From positions 248,001 to 312,000 of the forward strand of contig MU394057.1 of the NCBI GenBank assembly GCA_022578605.1: DNA of 64,000 nt, read 5' to 3'. The notes below the pieces were generated by a model. The model saw only the letters and a program-made list of their open reading frames with translations. It had not been told where the DNA came from and made no database searches. This document shows positions 9,943 through 23,800 of the stretch, one piece after another. The position numbers and the translations under genes are program-made. Source of the DNA: Camillea tinctor. Its lineage: Eukaryota; Ascomycota; Sordariomycetes; Xylariales; Xylariaceae. Position 1 is the stretch's first letter; every line of letters starts with the position of its first letter.

Positions 9943-12900
9943 GGTGATGGTAAGGTTTAGGTTTTAGGCTTAGATTTAGATTTGGATATAGATATGTGAT
10001 AATTAGGTGGATTTGATTATCGTGAGTGTTGCGTAAGGTGGGTTTGTTCGTCGGTTCAGTTAGATATTTCGATAACTAGTCGGAGCTATAATGAGACAGT
10101 ACCAGTCAGTATATTCGCCCTGTACTATAGAACTGCGATAAATTCCACAGATAGTTTAGGTGTAACTAAAGGTGGTCTTGAATCCATGATTTCAAACTTC
10201 GAGACACGATAGAACAGAACCGGGGCCAAAAACCTACGCAAGGGAGAGAGAGATAGAAAGGGCCTTCGAAACTAGCGGAACGAAATCCAAAAGAAAAGAC
10301 CGGACGGAATCAACTAAAAGGAGTGAAGTTGAAACCTAGATAGTAATGAATGAATAATATGAAGGAGAGAGGGGGTATAGAGGGAAAGGCAATGAAGCCA
10401 GAAAAAAAGAATGGACTCTCTGAACCGACAGCGACAGCGACAGCAACGACGATGTGAAGATCGTAAGGAAGAAAAGAAAGAGAAAAAGGGAGACGAAGAA
10501 CGGGTAGGAAACAAGCAAACAAGATCTTGGAGGAACGGTGGGGCCACTTGCCATCCTGGGCGCATCCCAGGACATGAGCAGGCCTTAGATTGGCCGACAA
10601 TTCTACGTAGATTACAGGGGATAGCCCAGGCACCGGCTTCTGATTCGACAGGAGTCGACAGGGTCTAGACTAGACGCTGCTTAATTTCAATGTGGGCCAA
10701 TGGGAAAGCGATCTCCTAAAAATAAGTGGATAGAACAACCACAAAAACGGTTAAGGGCTTCTTTAAGGGCTCTTGCTGACTTGAGATGGGATGAGGGATC
10801 GCGCCCAGACAGACCAGACCCCCCGGACCATGTGATCCGAGCGTTTTCTTACCATCACAAATAATGAGATGGGGAAGACAGGTTTCTTTCACTATCACCC
10901 TCGCAGCCTCGGAGCTCCTACCCAAGCGAGTAGAACAAGGCTCCTAAATCAATACACACTGCAACGCCAGGCCACATCATCGCCAACTCATCGCGGAGAA
11001 TACAACACGTATTGGTTAGAAGGGGAAAAAAAAATAAAGAAGAAGAAGAAGAAGAAAAAAAAAAGGTGCTCGGTCCATGGTCCTTGATTCTAGGTCCTTG
11101 TTTTTTTTCTTCTTCTTTGCTATATGGCCAGGTGGTTCCAACCTACTCAACTTCGGATTTGATCTTTGAATAGAAAATACGGCCTTTTTTTTTTCTTATG
11201 CTGACAAGATGGGAAAGTTGATTCCTTGATTGCTTATTGTTGTTTCTATTATTATTATCATTATTGTGGTTGCTGTTGTTAGTGTTGCAGACTTTGCCAC
11301 AGGGATTCCAACTCAAGCCATGGCTGTGCTGTTGAGAATATTGCCACACTTAGCAGCAAGAGAGAAAGAAAGAAAGGAACAAAGAATCAAAGAAAGAGAT
11401 AATGCAAAAAGGTTAAGATGGGGGGGAGGGAAATAAAAAAGAAAAGAAGAAAAGAAAAAATAAGTTAAAAGATCCTCACTTCACTACCTAGGTTAGCGTG
11501 TCTATTCCACCATGACAACTTATCCTAGACCTACAACATGTCTTTATCAAGTTCAATCGGTAAGACAACCTCGACCCACGAACAGAAAAAAAGGAAAATA
11601 GAAATTACTAGCAACATTGTCAAGACCGATTCGGCTTCACTCTACCTATACCCGCCAGTTTCAAGTCTACTTATATACACTATGTAAGGACTATTCTTTA
11701 ACTAGTTGATTGATTTGTCGGCAGCCAGCAGATCTACGGAACTCCCCATAGAGTTTGATTCCGTCAACCAAGACATGGCGTATTCCTCGAGCCGAGCAAT
11801 TTGCCGATGATCGCCGGCTCTCTCGATTTATCGGCAGTCCGCGCATATGTTATTTCCTTCTAGCGAACTCCCGGCCAACTTAGGGACCATGAGTGAAGGT
11901 CCTGTTATAGAGGCTACTGCGAATTATCGTATCGCCAGACTGTCTGGCTACCCAGGGCAATAGGCTTTCAGGTTCTGGGTCCTCTTGTCATCAATGGACT
12001 CTATTCCGGCGCCTACCCCATGTTCACGGTGTCACAGGGGCGGGCTAGGAGCCCTCTCTATGGATCGACAGCCTGCAGCTAGCCGTTGCAAGAGTTCCGT
12101 AGCTCACACTTGTGCGCTGTCTCTCCCAGAGCCAAAGAGAGACTTCCGGGAGTGAGCCACTGAACATGGTCCACGGGTTCCGTAACCATCTTCGAGTAAA
12201 GCGTTCCCTATGATTAGATCGATCTTACTAGACCAGTTCTCTTGAAGAGATGCAATGGGAAATTTCCTCGAACTTCCAGGGATCATTTGTTTCTCTCATG
12301 CGAGGAGGTATGGCTTCTTTCCTTTCTTCCCCTTTCTCTTTTCCACTTGATTCTTCCTCTGCTTGACAAAGAGGCCAATCAAGTAATATGCTGCATGTTT
12401 CGCAGATCAAGTGTGCAGAGCTATTGGTTTTTAGGTATGCGAGAGGTCGTGGTATTTCCAAGGCAAGACAGACTTATCTCAGTCCTATACTTCTCGTGCT
12501 TTTTCATTCCATTCTGGGTCTCGCTCTCTTATACTACGGCCTAATGAAGAAGTCTATTGAGACTGGGTGATAGCGAATCGACTCAATGTCATTTCAACTA
12601 TAGCGATATCACACACTAAAGTGACACAGTATACGAGGTTTAATAGCATCGTTCACCCGTAAGGCTATCTAAAATTGCATGGCTCCTAACACAATCATGT
12701 CCTCACCTATGAGGTCTATATCCGGCAGGTGAATGGCATGTTATATCTGGAAAATTCTGGCCGTCTACATGATTCGAAACGAGGTGCTTTGTTGTGCTGA
12801 AGAAGGAACCAACTATTCGCTTGTCGAGGCGAAGCCTGGCTGCTGTGTGACTCTTTAGGTATGCGAATGTCAAGTTAACAACAATCTAATGAGCCGAGGA

Positions 12901-13600
12901 GTGATAGGACATCGTTGTGTCACGAGCATCTTAAAAAGTGGTCTGAGTGAGACCCAGCGGAACTCTCCAGCAAGGGGAATGCCACTTCCAGAGACTAAGG
13001 AGGAAGGGTAGGCGTTAGTTGATCAGCTACATTCCCGGAGAAGATTATTTTCGTTCCTATACCAAGTAGGTAAAGGGTGGTAAAGATTTATCGGCATTCT
13101 TAATCACTGCTCTTCATCTCTCTACCGAGACATTGGGGGGGTGAATGCGGGCACGCCATCTGGCTCCCCTTACCTACAAGCCCATCGGCCCATCGACCCC
13201 AACTCACAGCACTTCGTATTCAACCGAGATCGCGAGCCACAGCTGTAGCCTTGATGGGCATGGGCTTCGTTGCAAGTGCGAGTGTGAGTGATGATATCGT
13301 CTGGGCAAACATAACCGACGTTACAAAGTTACAAATGGTAATTCTTCGATGGGCAACCGGTGGGTTGTTCGCCTTTGCCCGTAGGGCTTGCCGTTAGCTC
13401 AAGTGCCCAGTACAACATTTTAAGGCATCGATGTCGCATCAAGAGAGAATATACTCGCCCATCGTCATATCAAACAAATCAAGACTAATGAAGTTTTGGG
13501 GGTACTTGGTGCCCAGACATGTAGGGGAGCCACATGAGTGATCTACTCGTACATCCACACATCCACTCCCTGTACCACCAAGTTATTATACATGCTTCGC
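9943..13600. other. Long intergenic stretch without a gene
   Basis: Nothing convincing is encoded. 10.2-11.5 kb is purine/pyrimidine-skewed simple sequence (GAAAGA-like runs, CAN repeats, A/T homopolymers). 11.7-13.5 kb has balanced composition, but open frames on either strand stay below about 100 codons and match no domain I know. An ACCTAGGT palindrome lies at 11486-11493. It may contain non-coding RNA or distal control sequence, but I cannot show that. Confidence 0.5.
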
Positions 13601-14608
13601 TGTTTAGTTGGGTAATAGCGTATTCTTGGTCATAACAACTAGTAGAGTACTAGTATGGCCAATATCGCACCCGTCCTCCCTTCAACGTGAACTTCCTTTT
13701 CCCTCTTCTGCCCTTGTCTGTTGTCCTTCTTCCTCTTCTGTCTACTGGAAAGAGAGACTAGGACTAGTACCTAGGTAGTGAAGGTTCAAATGAGTAAAAG
13801 TTGGTAGGATTCCACACACCGTACAAAACAGTCTTTTCATTCCTTGTCCATCTCTCTCTCTCTCTTTTTTGATCTGGCCAACACCATCTACTCTCTTTTG
13901 CTACTCGTTTAAAGCACTCATTTATTTTATTTATACTTTTTTTGAACTATTATTATTCTTTCCCGTTTATACGAAGTTCCTTGTATCTACCGCTATCAAC
14001 GCCAACATCGTGATTATCATCGTCACTCTTGCTTGGGCGAGCGTGGATGAGATCTCCAAAAGAGCTAGTCGGACTCCAACAGATTGGTACGGTGCAGCGA
14101 CGGTACCTTGTTCTCCATATTGCAGCAGCCAGTAAAAGCATCGCAAAAGCAAAAAGCACGTACATAAAGCAAAAGCACCACATAATTGCTCTTTACGACC
14201 AAACAACCTTGGTACAGCCCAGTCACCAACACTAGCACCAACAGAAACCCCCTCTTGAAAACCACCCAAAGAGGATAGGGTCGCTTTATTAGGACACAGC
14301 CGCGGTTCGCATCATTTTATACAGCAATCGAGGCAGACGAGAGAAGGAAACCAAGCTTCATTGAGACAAGCGGCTCTCGATCGAATATTTCCAGCTGGCT
14401 AGAATAAGCACGAGGTCGTGTTTTGGACATATTCATATTTGCACATATATATATATAAACGTATCTATATATATGTCGAAATAGCAACACAGCCTGGCTA
14501 TCAGTGGGCTTGGCTGCAGCACATATAATCTGCAAAGCATACGAATACTTACTTACTTACTTATTACCTAGAGAATTTGTTTGGTGGATGAGAAAAGAAA
14601 TCCCGTGT

Positions 14609-14672
14609 TGTACGACGACTACGACTGCAACCACGACCACGACCAGGACCACGACCACGATCTCATCTTCTT
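14609..14672. repeat. CGA/CCA-type trinucleotide repeat
   Basis: Imperfect (ACG ACN)/(ACC ACG) trinucleotide array within the Pumilio upstream region, such as the repeated ACCACGACC units. Confidence 0.7.
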
Positions 14673-16617
14673 CTCTCTTCATCATCTGAGATTCACTTAT
14701 CCACTTTTGCTTCTTCTCGCTCTTCTTGTTGTTGTTTAAGTTTCATTGCTTTTTTATGAGTGGAACCTTGTTAAGCTATTGAACCTTCAGCTCAAAAAAA
14801 CCCCCTTCGGACTTTGGGAATATTTCTGCTCAGAGTCTACTGTACCTGTTTGAAAGAGAAAAGTAAAAAAAAAAAAGAGTGAGGTTGACAGGCAGGGTTA
14901 GTGCAAGAAAGCTGTTGCGCGACATCATCTAAAGCCACCAAGAAGCGGGAGCCCCATCTTTTGCCCCATCCACACCATCTGCGGCTACGCCTGAATGCCC
15001 CTCAAAAAAAGGCCAAGAGCACAGACGATACAAGCAAGCTACAAGCATCTGTACGTCTACCCAAGGTACTACCTTAGTTACATATCAGCTGTCTGCATAC
15101 CTCTCTCGACTGTACCTAGTCACAACTCGCATACTTTGTGAGTACTGGAACAAACTTCAGCCAACCTATTACGCTCGCACCTGCGCCTGCATCTCGGGAA
15201 GGTTATTGTAGTGGGAAGAGAGAGAGAGAAAGAGGGGATTATTATTAAAAAGAAAAGCTTAAGAGGGTTGTTTTAACAAGTTTACGGTACGTACCAAAAA
15301 AAAGGTTGCAAGGTTTAGATCCGCTACATACCTTATCAGCTCCCCATCATTCCCGCGCTTCCGCTCCCCCTCTTCTTTTTTTTCCCTCCTCCCTCCTCGA
15401 ATAAAGCAAACTTGAAGCCTGCATCATCATTACTACCTTACCCTACCTGCACTTCCAACCCTTACTACCTAACGTGCATTGTACCTAACATACTAGCAGC
15501 CGGCCCTTGCCAAGATCCATTCCCCAGAACCTGGTCTTAAGCCGTTTTCGCTAACCTAGCAGGCCTTACGTCTTGTTAGTCAAGTGTCATTTAGTACCTA
15601 GAGCGCCAGCCCTACACTACATATCCAACTACGACTACATATCCTACTACTACAACAACAATAACAATAACAACTACGACTATTATTATTGTTACTTTTT
15701 ACTACTTTTACTACTACTATTTTCTGCATCTACTTTTCTACATAACACATTAATTACGACTAAAGTAAGAAGGATAACCATTGTATTCGATAGGTAAGTT
15801 TATACTACAGACACCTCATCACTTTCTTTTTTTTTCTTTTTCTTTTTTTCTTTTTCCTCTTCCTCTTGACAAGTCTATTGTCTAACATCTCCCACTAACC
15901 ACTACCACCACTACCACCACCACCACCTCCTCCTCCCCCCCTCACTTCCCAATCCTCCCACCATTCACAATCCAAGCCGCCTCCACATACGATCCCTATC
16001 CAAAGATCTATCATTCCATATCCCATCCAGGATTGGGATAAGCTGTTCGTTCGACCTGTCGGACCCATCCCCTGGCACGAGAGATTCTTCGAAGTCTGGC
16101 CCTTTTCTAGGCCCAAGCGTTGCTAAGAGTTGGAGTCGTGTGTGGATTTTCCCATCCCAGTACCGGCCTGAATAGTTTAAGAATACCCCTGTCTAGTGGT
16201 TTTTTTGTACTGTTCTCTCACGGACTCGAACAACATTAAGTCATTCATTATCCATTCACCTACTACAATTACAACTACAATTATCTACATACAACCAGCA
16301 ACCAGTTGTTACCAGTTACCCCCCAAAAACATCATTGGATCTTTGGGGGAGGGAATAGTTAATGTTTTTATTTTTATTTTATTTTTCCTTCTTTATTTAT
16401 TTATTTATTTATTCATTTTCTTCTTATTTTTACTTTTTTTATTCTGTACTACTTAGTTAAGTACTTATTTGGTTCTTCGCTCACGTCGTGCTTATCCAGG
16501 CCAATCGAATCCCGAACTATAATACGGCGCAGAGACAAGTTCGGTACCAGCCCAGACGGTACTACAAGAAAAAACCAAAGAAGTCAAAGGCCAGCCAAGT
16601 GCCGCCTGCGATTCCTT

Positions 16618-16632
16618 CCCCCCCCCCCCCCC
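16618..16632. repeat. C15 homopolymer
   Basis: Uninterrupted run of 15 C residues in the Pumilio leader region. It is a likely indel hotspot. Confidence 0.9.
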
Positions 16633-17625
16633 AGCTTGATGAAATCCACCTTGACACACTGTGCTCCCACCCAACCACGAAACCGCAAAACTACAATCCT
16701 GGCCAGAAACGTTCGGCCTTCTTCCCTCCAACATCTGGTCTCCACCATTCACCTTCGCGCATCCATCTGCGCACTTCATACATTCACCTCCCTACCAAAT
16801 CTACCAGACCTATCTATCTACCCACGGGCTCGTCAGCCCTTCCTTCCTTTCTTTACCTATCGTACGTATCTTCTGTCTATTCAGTCTGTCTTCACCTTTT
16901 CCCCGACCGGTTCGTTTCGCTTTTTCTTCTTCTCTATCTTTTTATTCACTTTCCTTTTCCAACACTGCCCACTTGCATCGCGATCGCTGTGACGAATGAC
17001 GGCGCCCGATCTCCAACCTTTTGATTATATCTCTGGAGCGTCGGTACATGGGATAGCCCGTTGCCTTACAACCTACCGTGGGCTTAGCCAACGCTCATTG
17101 CATCATCTAGTCAAGTCCGGGACTTTAGGAAATACCATTCTGAAGATTAGAATATAGCGCTTTAGGTTGGTCGCTGGTCTTCTACGCTTCTGCTGCCTTT
17201 TTGTTTTCTTCTTCCTCTTAACCTGCTGTCTGCCGGTGTCGCCTGTCCGCGTTGTGGGATGTTTGTCGAGCACACCCGGGTCCTGTCCCTTCGTCAGCCC
17301 TACCGCAACTTTTCACCTCTTCTTGTCTTGGGTCTCAAAAGCTGACATATCTATCCCTCCGCCTCCCATTTAGTGCAATAGACTACAGACATTTACCGTC
17401 GTACATTTATTACGTATATATTAGAAATCGTTGCCCTGCCCTCGTCCTCTTGCGCCGCCCGAGCGTATCGACCGTACATTCTATCTACCATCCCCGAGTA
17501 CTAGGATTCCCATATTAGAAATCGGCACACGACAACAGAATATTCGACGTTTCTTAGCCCTCTGTCTTGTGCACCTCCTCTCACCGTCCCATACATCGAC
17601 TATTTGTGTCGAGTGAGCCATAGCC

Positions 17626-20600
17626 ATGACCACCGCTGTGAGTACTACCACTCCGCTTGTTTCGGACAGCCTTGGAGGATATGTGATACAAGCACTAGCC
17701 GTGAACCCGGGGTTACCTCGCGCATGATCCTAGGAGTCTTGGCTGTGTGTTTGCTGCTAGGTTGGCTGGAATGTTTGGATTTGGTCTCAGAGCTCTGTAA
17801 CCGAACATATACCAACATATACCTGCTGTCCAACGGCAGCCGTCTTGCGTTCACTACTGACACGTTCCCCCTCTCAACAGACTCGGCCTAACGGTTTTCC
17901 CAACCTTGCCATGGGGGCAAACTCCTCCGGCGAAAAGAACTCACAGCCGCTCGGCTCATCATTTGGCCATTCGGCATGGCAGCCGAATGGAATATGGGGA
18001 AACGGCCCCATCATCGGCGGTGGTTCACTGAGTTCACATCGTGATTCTGCAGACTCGAGAGGTTCGTTGATTACATATCAGAGCACACGGAAATCTAAAT
18101 CGGGGAGCATGCTGACAGACAGTGCAGGGTCAGACAAGTCGTCACCCAGCGCTCCTTCAGGATCCGCTCAGTTGAACCCACTCTCCGAGGCTGTACCTTG
18201 GGCTCCAAGAGGTGGAATATGGAACCAGCCGACGAACTCTTCCTCTCAAGGACCATCACATCCTGGAAGCACCTCGCCGACCAGAATGAGAGATGGCTTC
18301 CAGTCTAACTTTTCTGAACTCTCTAACAACTCGATATTCCAGACCAGATCATCCGTCAATCAGAATGCATCAAGCCTCCAGAGCAGGACTGCGGCTCCCG
18401 GTCCAGTCGAATCTTCCACGTCCTCATTCAGATTTGGGTCGGGCTTTGGTGACTCGGTGAACGAAGATAAGGGAGGTTCGAGCTTGTACGGTGTTCTAGG
18501 TGGTCCCCAATTAGGTCTCGACCCCTCGGGTCTCTATAGACGCAACTCGGCGGACCCAGGCTTCTTGCCCTTGGGACCCAATCGATCGAGCACCGTCGGC
18601 ACGCGACAGACTGATGCTGAGAATTCGACACCCTCAAGCCGCTTTGGAGAAGCCTCTCATTATCCGTTCGGCAAGATTGCCTCCCACCACAAATCTCATA
18701 ATCAGCGTGCATCTATACCGAATCCTTCAGTTTCAATGCCATCAGAGGTCACTCGTTCCAACACGTTTGGCTTCTCATCTGCGGACACATCCGGTCATGA
18801 TCTCGATGATAGCTTCAACCGAGCATTAAGCCTGGATGATAGCACGGAACCCACTGCTTTCGGGAGTAATGCTTATCCTAACCCAGCTAGCCAGCCCTTC
18901 CAGTTCAATCCCGGTTCCCAGCCCTGGCAACAGCAAGACCTAGCAGCTAACGCAAGGGGCTTTGGGCAAGGCTTGCAGCAGGACACCTGGACCGAGTCTT
19001 TACCAGGTTCGCACTTCGCTCCTAAGAGAAATACCATGGAGAGAAACTCGCCTAGTGGAAATTCATACCGGCCAAACCTCAACAGCCCAAGAGGTTTTGG
19101 TGGCACACCTAACCCAAGAGCTGATCCATGGAGCAGGCCGGGGTCGCGAGACCCCAGGATGGTGCTGTCGGATCTCGACCGGCAACAGCATAACTCCCAG
19201 TTCGTGCAGCAACAATCCGGATACTACCCTTCACCGTACTACGGTTCCAGCCTTTCTCAATATACCACCCCCTATGACCAATTCGTACCACCACAAAACT
19301 TCCAGTCCCCGATGCAACTCTCCAGATATGCGATGCCGCCACTCAATTTCATTGCCGGCCTTCCAGTTCCCGCGCGACCCAGTCGAGACCAGGATCCGGG
19401 TAAAGGAGTACGCAGCATGCTTCTTGAGGAGTTCAGAGGTAACGCGAAATCCACGAAGCGTTATGAACTTAAGGTACGTTTGACTCAACCCGTAGGATGG
19501 AATAAACACTAATTTGATGACCTAGGACATCTACAATCATATCGTCGAATTCAGTGGAGATCAGCATGGATCACGGTTTATCCAGGAGAAGCTTCAGACG
19601 GCAAACAGCGACGAGAAAGAACAGGTATTTCGAGAAATTGAACCCAACGCTCTCCAACTGATGAAAGATGTCTTCGGCAACTACGTCATTCAGAAGTTCT
19701 TCGAGCATGGTAATCAAGTACAGAAAAAGATTATCGCTGCCCAGATGAAGGGTAAAGTCGCCGAGCTGTCAACGCAAATGTATGCGTGCCGCGTTGTCCA
19801 GAAGGTAAGAAATGAAAACGACAAACCTCATAACACGGATAGTACTAACCCCTCACCATAGGCCTTGGAGCATGTCCTCGTCGAACAGCAAACCGAAATT
19901 GTAGATGAACTGAAGCCTGATATCATGCGAATCGTGAAGGACCAGAACGGCAATCACGTAGTGCAAAAGATTATTCAGATGGTCCCTCGACTCTGCATTC
20001 CGTTCATTATGGATTCATTTAAAGGGCAGATTGAAGTCTTGGCAGCTCACAACTATGGATGCCGAGTCATTCAGCGCATCTTAGAATACGGTACAGATGC
20101 AGAGAGGAAGATACTCATGACAGAGCTCCACGCACACGCCCCCAAACTCATTTCCGATCAGTACGGCAACTACGTCACCCAGCACATAATCGCTCATGGT
20201 GAGCCAGAGGACCGTTCGAAAATGATCAATCTTGTCATTGACCGGCTGCTATTCCTGTCAAAACATAAATTCGCTTCCAACGTCGTGGAGAAGTGCATCG
20301 AATTTGGGACTGCAGAGGAGCGGAAGGCTATTCGAACCCAGCTCACGGCGACAGGATCTGATGGAACGAGCCCGCTTCAGATCATGATGAAGGATCAGTT
20401 TGGTAACTACGTGATCCGTAAGTTAAGATCCACTCGACCTATGCTATACTCGCGCTAACTAGTCTACAGAGAAGCTCATGCAGTACCTAGACGGTCCGGA
20501 CCGTGAGTCCTTTGTCGAAGAGATGCGCCCTCAGTTCGCGAACCTGAAGAAAATGAGCACCGGACGGCAGGTTCTGGCCCTTGAACGGCTGATGTCTGCC

Positions 20601-20846
20601 ACGGCTGGAGCAAATTCGACTAACAACGCGAATGGTGGCACACCGTCCACACCAAGCCTCCTCGTAGATGTCAACTCCACCGCCCCTACCCCGTCACTGA
20701 CCATGGAACAAAATAGTCCTCAGAGTAGCAGCCCGCCTAGTACCAACATCAGCACGTTGGACGAAAGCGTGGAGGAAAAGAAACCTGCCAAAGATTCCCG
20801 ACTTGACAACCAGGCTTGTTCCCTTGTGCAGGTGGGGGAAGCTTGA
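17626..20846 (+). CDS. Pumilio-family (PUF) RNA-binding protein, Puf3-type
   Basis: Five exons: 17626-17637, 17881-19473, 19526-19804, 19862-20417, 20470-20846, giving 938 residues. All introns are GT-AG and the joined phases stay open. The first exon encodes only MTTA. Residues ~5-500 are Ser/Asn/Gly/Pro-rich and disordered. The C-terminal part (about 520-860) is a complete Pumilio homology domain of eight helical repeats that should bind mRNA 3' UTRs in the cytoplasm and control decay or translation. RNA-contact residues read, repeat by repeat: SRFIQ, NYVIQ, CRVVQ, NHVVQ, CRVIQ, NYVTQ, SNVVE, NYVIQ. By the established PUF code that set specifies UGUAUAUA. After the domain comes a Ser/Thr/Pro-rich tail ending VQVGEA. 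Exon joins fall inside repeats, which supports them: GNYVI-QKLMQ is rebuilt across the last intron. The gene has no close neighbour; 3.7 kb of apparently empty DNA follows. Confidence 0.93.
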
Positions 20847-23800
20847 ATAATGGCAGGTACCAACCATCAGCAGGTATGGGGCACACACTCTATACCACGA
20901 CGAAAACAATTTTCCTCTTATTTCTTTTTTTTCGAACGATACTTGTCGGCACATGGAAAGGGAGTTTTCACAAAAAATATAAACGTTTTGCAAATAGCAC
21001 ACACGGAAAGGGGTCAGCCTACGCATGGTTCATATCACACAGAAAATAATGGGTCCGTAATGAGTCTGTCGTGCATACACAGAGGGCTAGTATTGTAATT
21101 TGATATTTTTTTTCCAGTTTACTCTTTCTTATGGCTGGATCCGATTGGATAATGGGACGGGTTACCCTCATCCCTATCCAGACCTTGTCGGTGTACCGAC
21201 GGTCACATTTGGGAAACTGGCAGGCATATCTTCTGGGGCATGTTTACGGGGAACTGGGGATGGCAAACGACGAACGAGTTTTCGGGGGGGAAGCAAGCGA
21301 CACACCATTTGGGTCCACGTATGGGTTTTATCTTCGTTATATTTTTTTTTTCCATTTCCAGGTTTCACTCGAAGCGCAAAAGAAACAAAAAGCGAGAACT
21401 GAGTACATGGGGAAATAAATAAAAAAGCAAGCCGAGGGAACGGCGTTGTATGTTTCTATCACTTTCTTTTCTTTCTCCGTCTCCATTGGTTTCTCTCTTT
21501 TCCCCCATCATATGACGATGGAGTTATAGTATAAACCACCACTAACCCCCTCCCGAAATATCTATCCTCTTTTTCGGCGTTTTCTACGGGTTGGGATGGT
21601 AGGGCAGGTAGGCAGGTAGAGCGGAATAGCGTATTAGATGTCAAGCACATAGAAGGTACCGTTAGTGTTTTACCTCAGCGCTTCTATGGCAAACAATATG
21701 AAATGGCTCTTTAGCGAACCGATGAGTCCTTTTTCTTCTACTTCTAGCATGCTTAAAAATGGAAACTGAGACGAGCTTTTATGATGGTTGATTCAGAAAT
21801 CCAACCCCTTGTCGTAATAATAGTAACTAAACGGACTTGGCGCCGCTAGGGATAGGAGACGCACTTGGACCCCTCGATAGTATGGATAGCTGTTCTTTAC
21901 TCAAAGACTATTCCTATTATTGTGAATTTTGCATCCTTCCTCCTATATACGGTATCGATATAAATAAAGATGACTCCTGTATATTGAAAAAAGTCTTCCA
22001 GAAGGGATCAGTCAGCCATGCTCAGGTAAGCTCCTGGGCATGATGAATCTTATGGATTGCTGACAAGACCACACCCGAATAAAGAGTGGGTAGATATAAG
22101 CATATCTTCTAAGAACGAAGCTAAAGGATCCAAGACCCCTTCTAGATCTGACCAGGCACATATATTTACGCTAAAAAAGAAACCCTTTAAAGCCATCTAA
22201 CCTAGGCTAGTAGTGACCTAGATTTCAACAACCCCTGGGAAGTAAAATGAAAAGGGCAAACCGGATGTATTTCTAGATAGACCAGTATATATTGAAGAAA
22301 CATTAAGAGACATCTTTTCCTTGATTCGCTTCTCCTAGAAAAGGTTTTAGAAAGAAAAAAAAGAGAGACTAATTGTTAAGAAGTTTCCCTTCCTAGTTCC
22401 AAGGTTAACCAAGACTACGGAGACGATGTCGCATCCGGCAGCATCAGCCCCAGCAAAGCAAAGCAAAGCAAGCGAGCCAGTCTGGCCAGGGAGAGAGAAA
22501 CACCGGAGAGTATGTAAAGAAGCGGGAAGGCTTTTTCCCCATTTGAAATACCACCCACCCATCATCACCATGAACACCCCCCTAGTTCTCATTCCCGAGC
22601 GCATAGAACCCCTGTTCTTATATGTATACTACACCCCCTTACCGTCCAATCCGATCCTCCCCTGATTCATTCCTGATTAGGGGAACTAGTACACTAACCA
22701 TGAAGTTTTTTTTTTTTTTTGTTTATGGGTGAGAAAACATTTCCCTATTGTATTTTTCTTCTTCTCTTTTTTTTTTTTGGTGTACTAGGTATGTAGTATA
22801 TGTGTATATATTGTATGAGTAGAAGAGCTGCAGCAGGTAAAGTGTATAGTACTAACTAACTGACTAACCTAGCAGAAGGTGGATTTCGGCTTTCTTGTGG
22901 GGTAATGGAATACATGGAACGGACGAACCCTTGGAGAGAAAGAGAGAGACTTGAAGTACGTACCTAGGTGTTGTGTAGCAGCTAGCTAACTACCTAGCTG
23001 GGTACTTAAAAATAGAAACTTTCTCGGTTGGCATTGGATTGTAGCGTGCCTGGGGGAGAAGGGGGGGTTGCGATTTACACAGTACATAACCTACATACAT
23101 TAGCGATGTTGGCACCTTTTTTTTTTCCGTAGTAGTAATATTGATTTTCTTCTTCTTCTTCTCTAGTTCCGGGAATAAATAAGTAGAAAGGATAGAAAAA
23201 CAAAACACAGTTTCTATTCGAATCCCTTATTTGATCTTGGTAAATATTCCTGGGCCATTTTTGGGGAGTTTTCTCTGATATGCTTTTCAACAAGGGGAGG
23301 AGGGGGGTGGGAAACGGTTGTAGGGGAAAGCAAGGGACACAGGTACATGCAAATTACATAGCTATGGACTTCAACAGCCTAACTGAACTTGAATTATAAC
23401 ATATATCTCCCATACGAAGCAGATATAATCACATGTGCATGTCGCGATTTAGCACCGTGCTTCTCGCTTCCTTCTTGTGGTGATGGCAAGCGTTTAGTAG
23501 TATAACATTGATGTGATTCAACATAGCCTATTAGGTTTATCACCTAGACACCTAGCAGGTGAATGACAAGAATGAAATAGCGGAATACCGCCCAGCGCTT
23601 GAGCACCACTCTATAAGTTAGATAAATTTACTTCCTTAGGTTCCTCTAAATCGGCTCCTTACCTAGTAGTTATCGATCGGGTCTATCCTTGATCTGTATA
23701 TCCGTGTGGTTGGCAGCAGAATCACTAACCTAGTTTAGTGGAACATTCGTAGATTTCACTAGATGCCCTGGAATTCTATATAACGGGAAATTATCAATGC

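Larger units (their letters stand above)
13601..17625 (+). promoter_or_regulatory. Long pyrimidine-rich region upstream of the Pumilio gene
   Basis: About 4 kb immediately upstream of the Pumilio start codon is dominated on the plus strand by CT-rich runs (for example 13850-13870, 15360-15400, 15815-15870, 16370-16440, 16840-16960), CAN and TAN repeats, a C15 tract, and many short upstream ATG frames. This is typical of a long promoter plus a 5' leader in filamentous fungi. A possible leader intron begins at the GTAAGT at about 15792. No start site can be fixed from sequence alone. The many upstream ATGs would matter for translation if they are inside the transcript. Confidence 0.45.

Noticed and set aside
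12000..12570. Possible decayed gene (short frames with a CADC-like word resembling an ArfGAP start)
   Set aside because: Match is a few residues long and no further domain motifs follow in any frame.
16488..17024. 178-codon frame in the Pumilio upstream region
   Set aside because: Pro/Ser/Thr/Tyr-rich translation of a pyrimidine tract; equally long overlapping frames exist.
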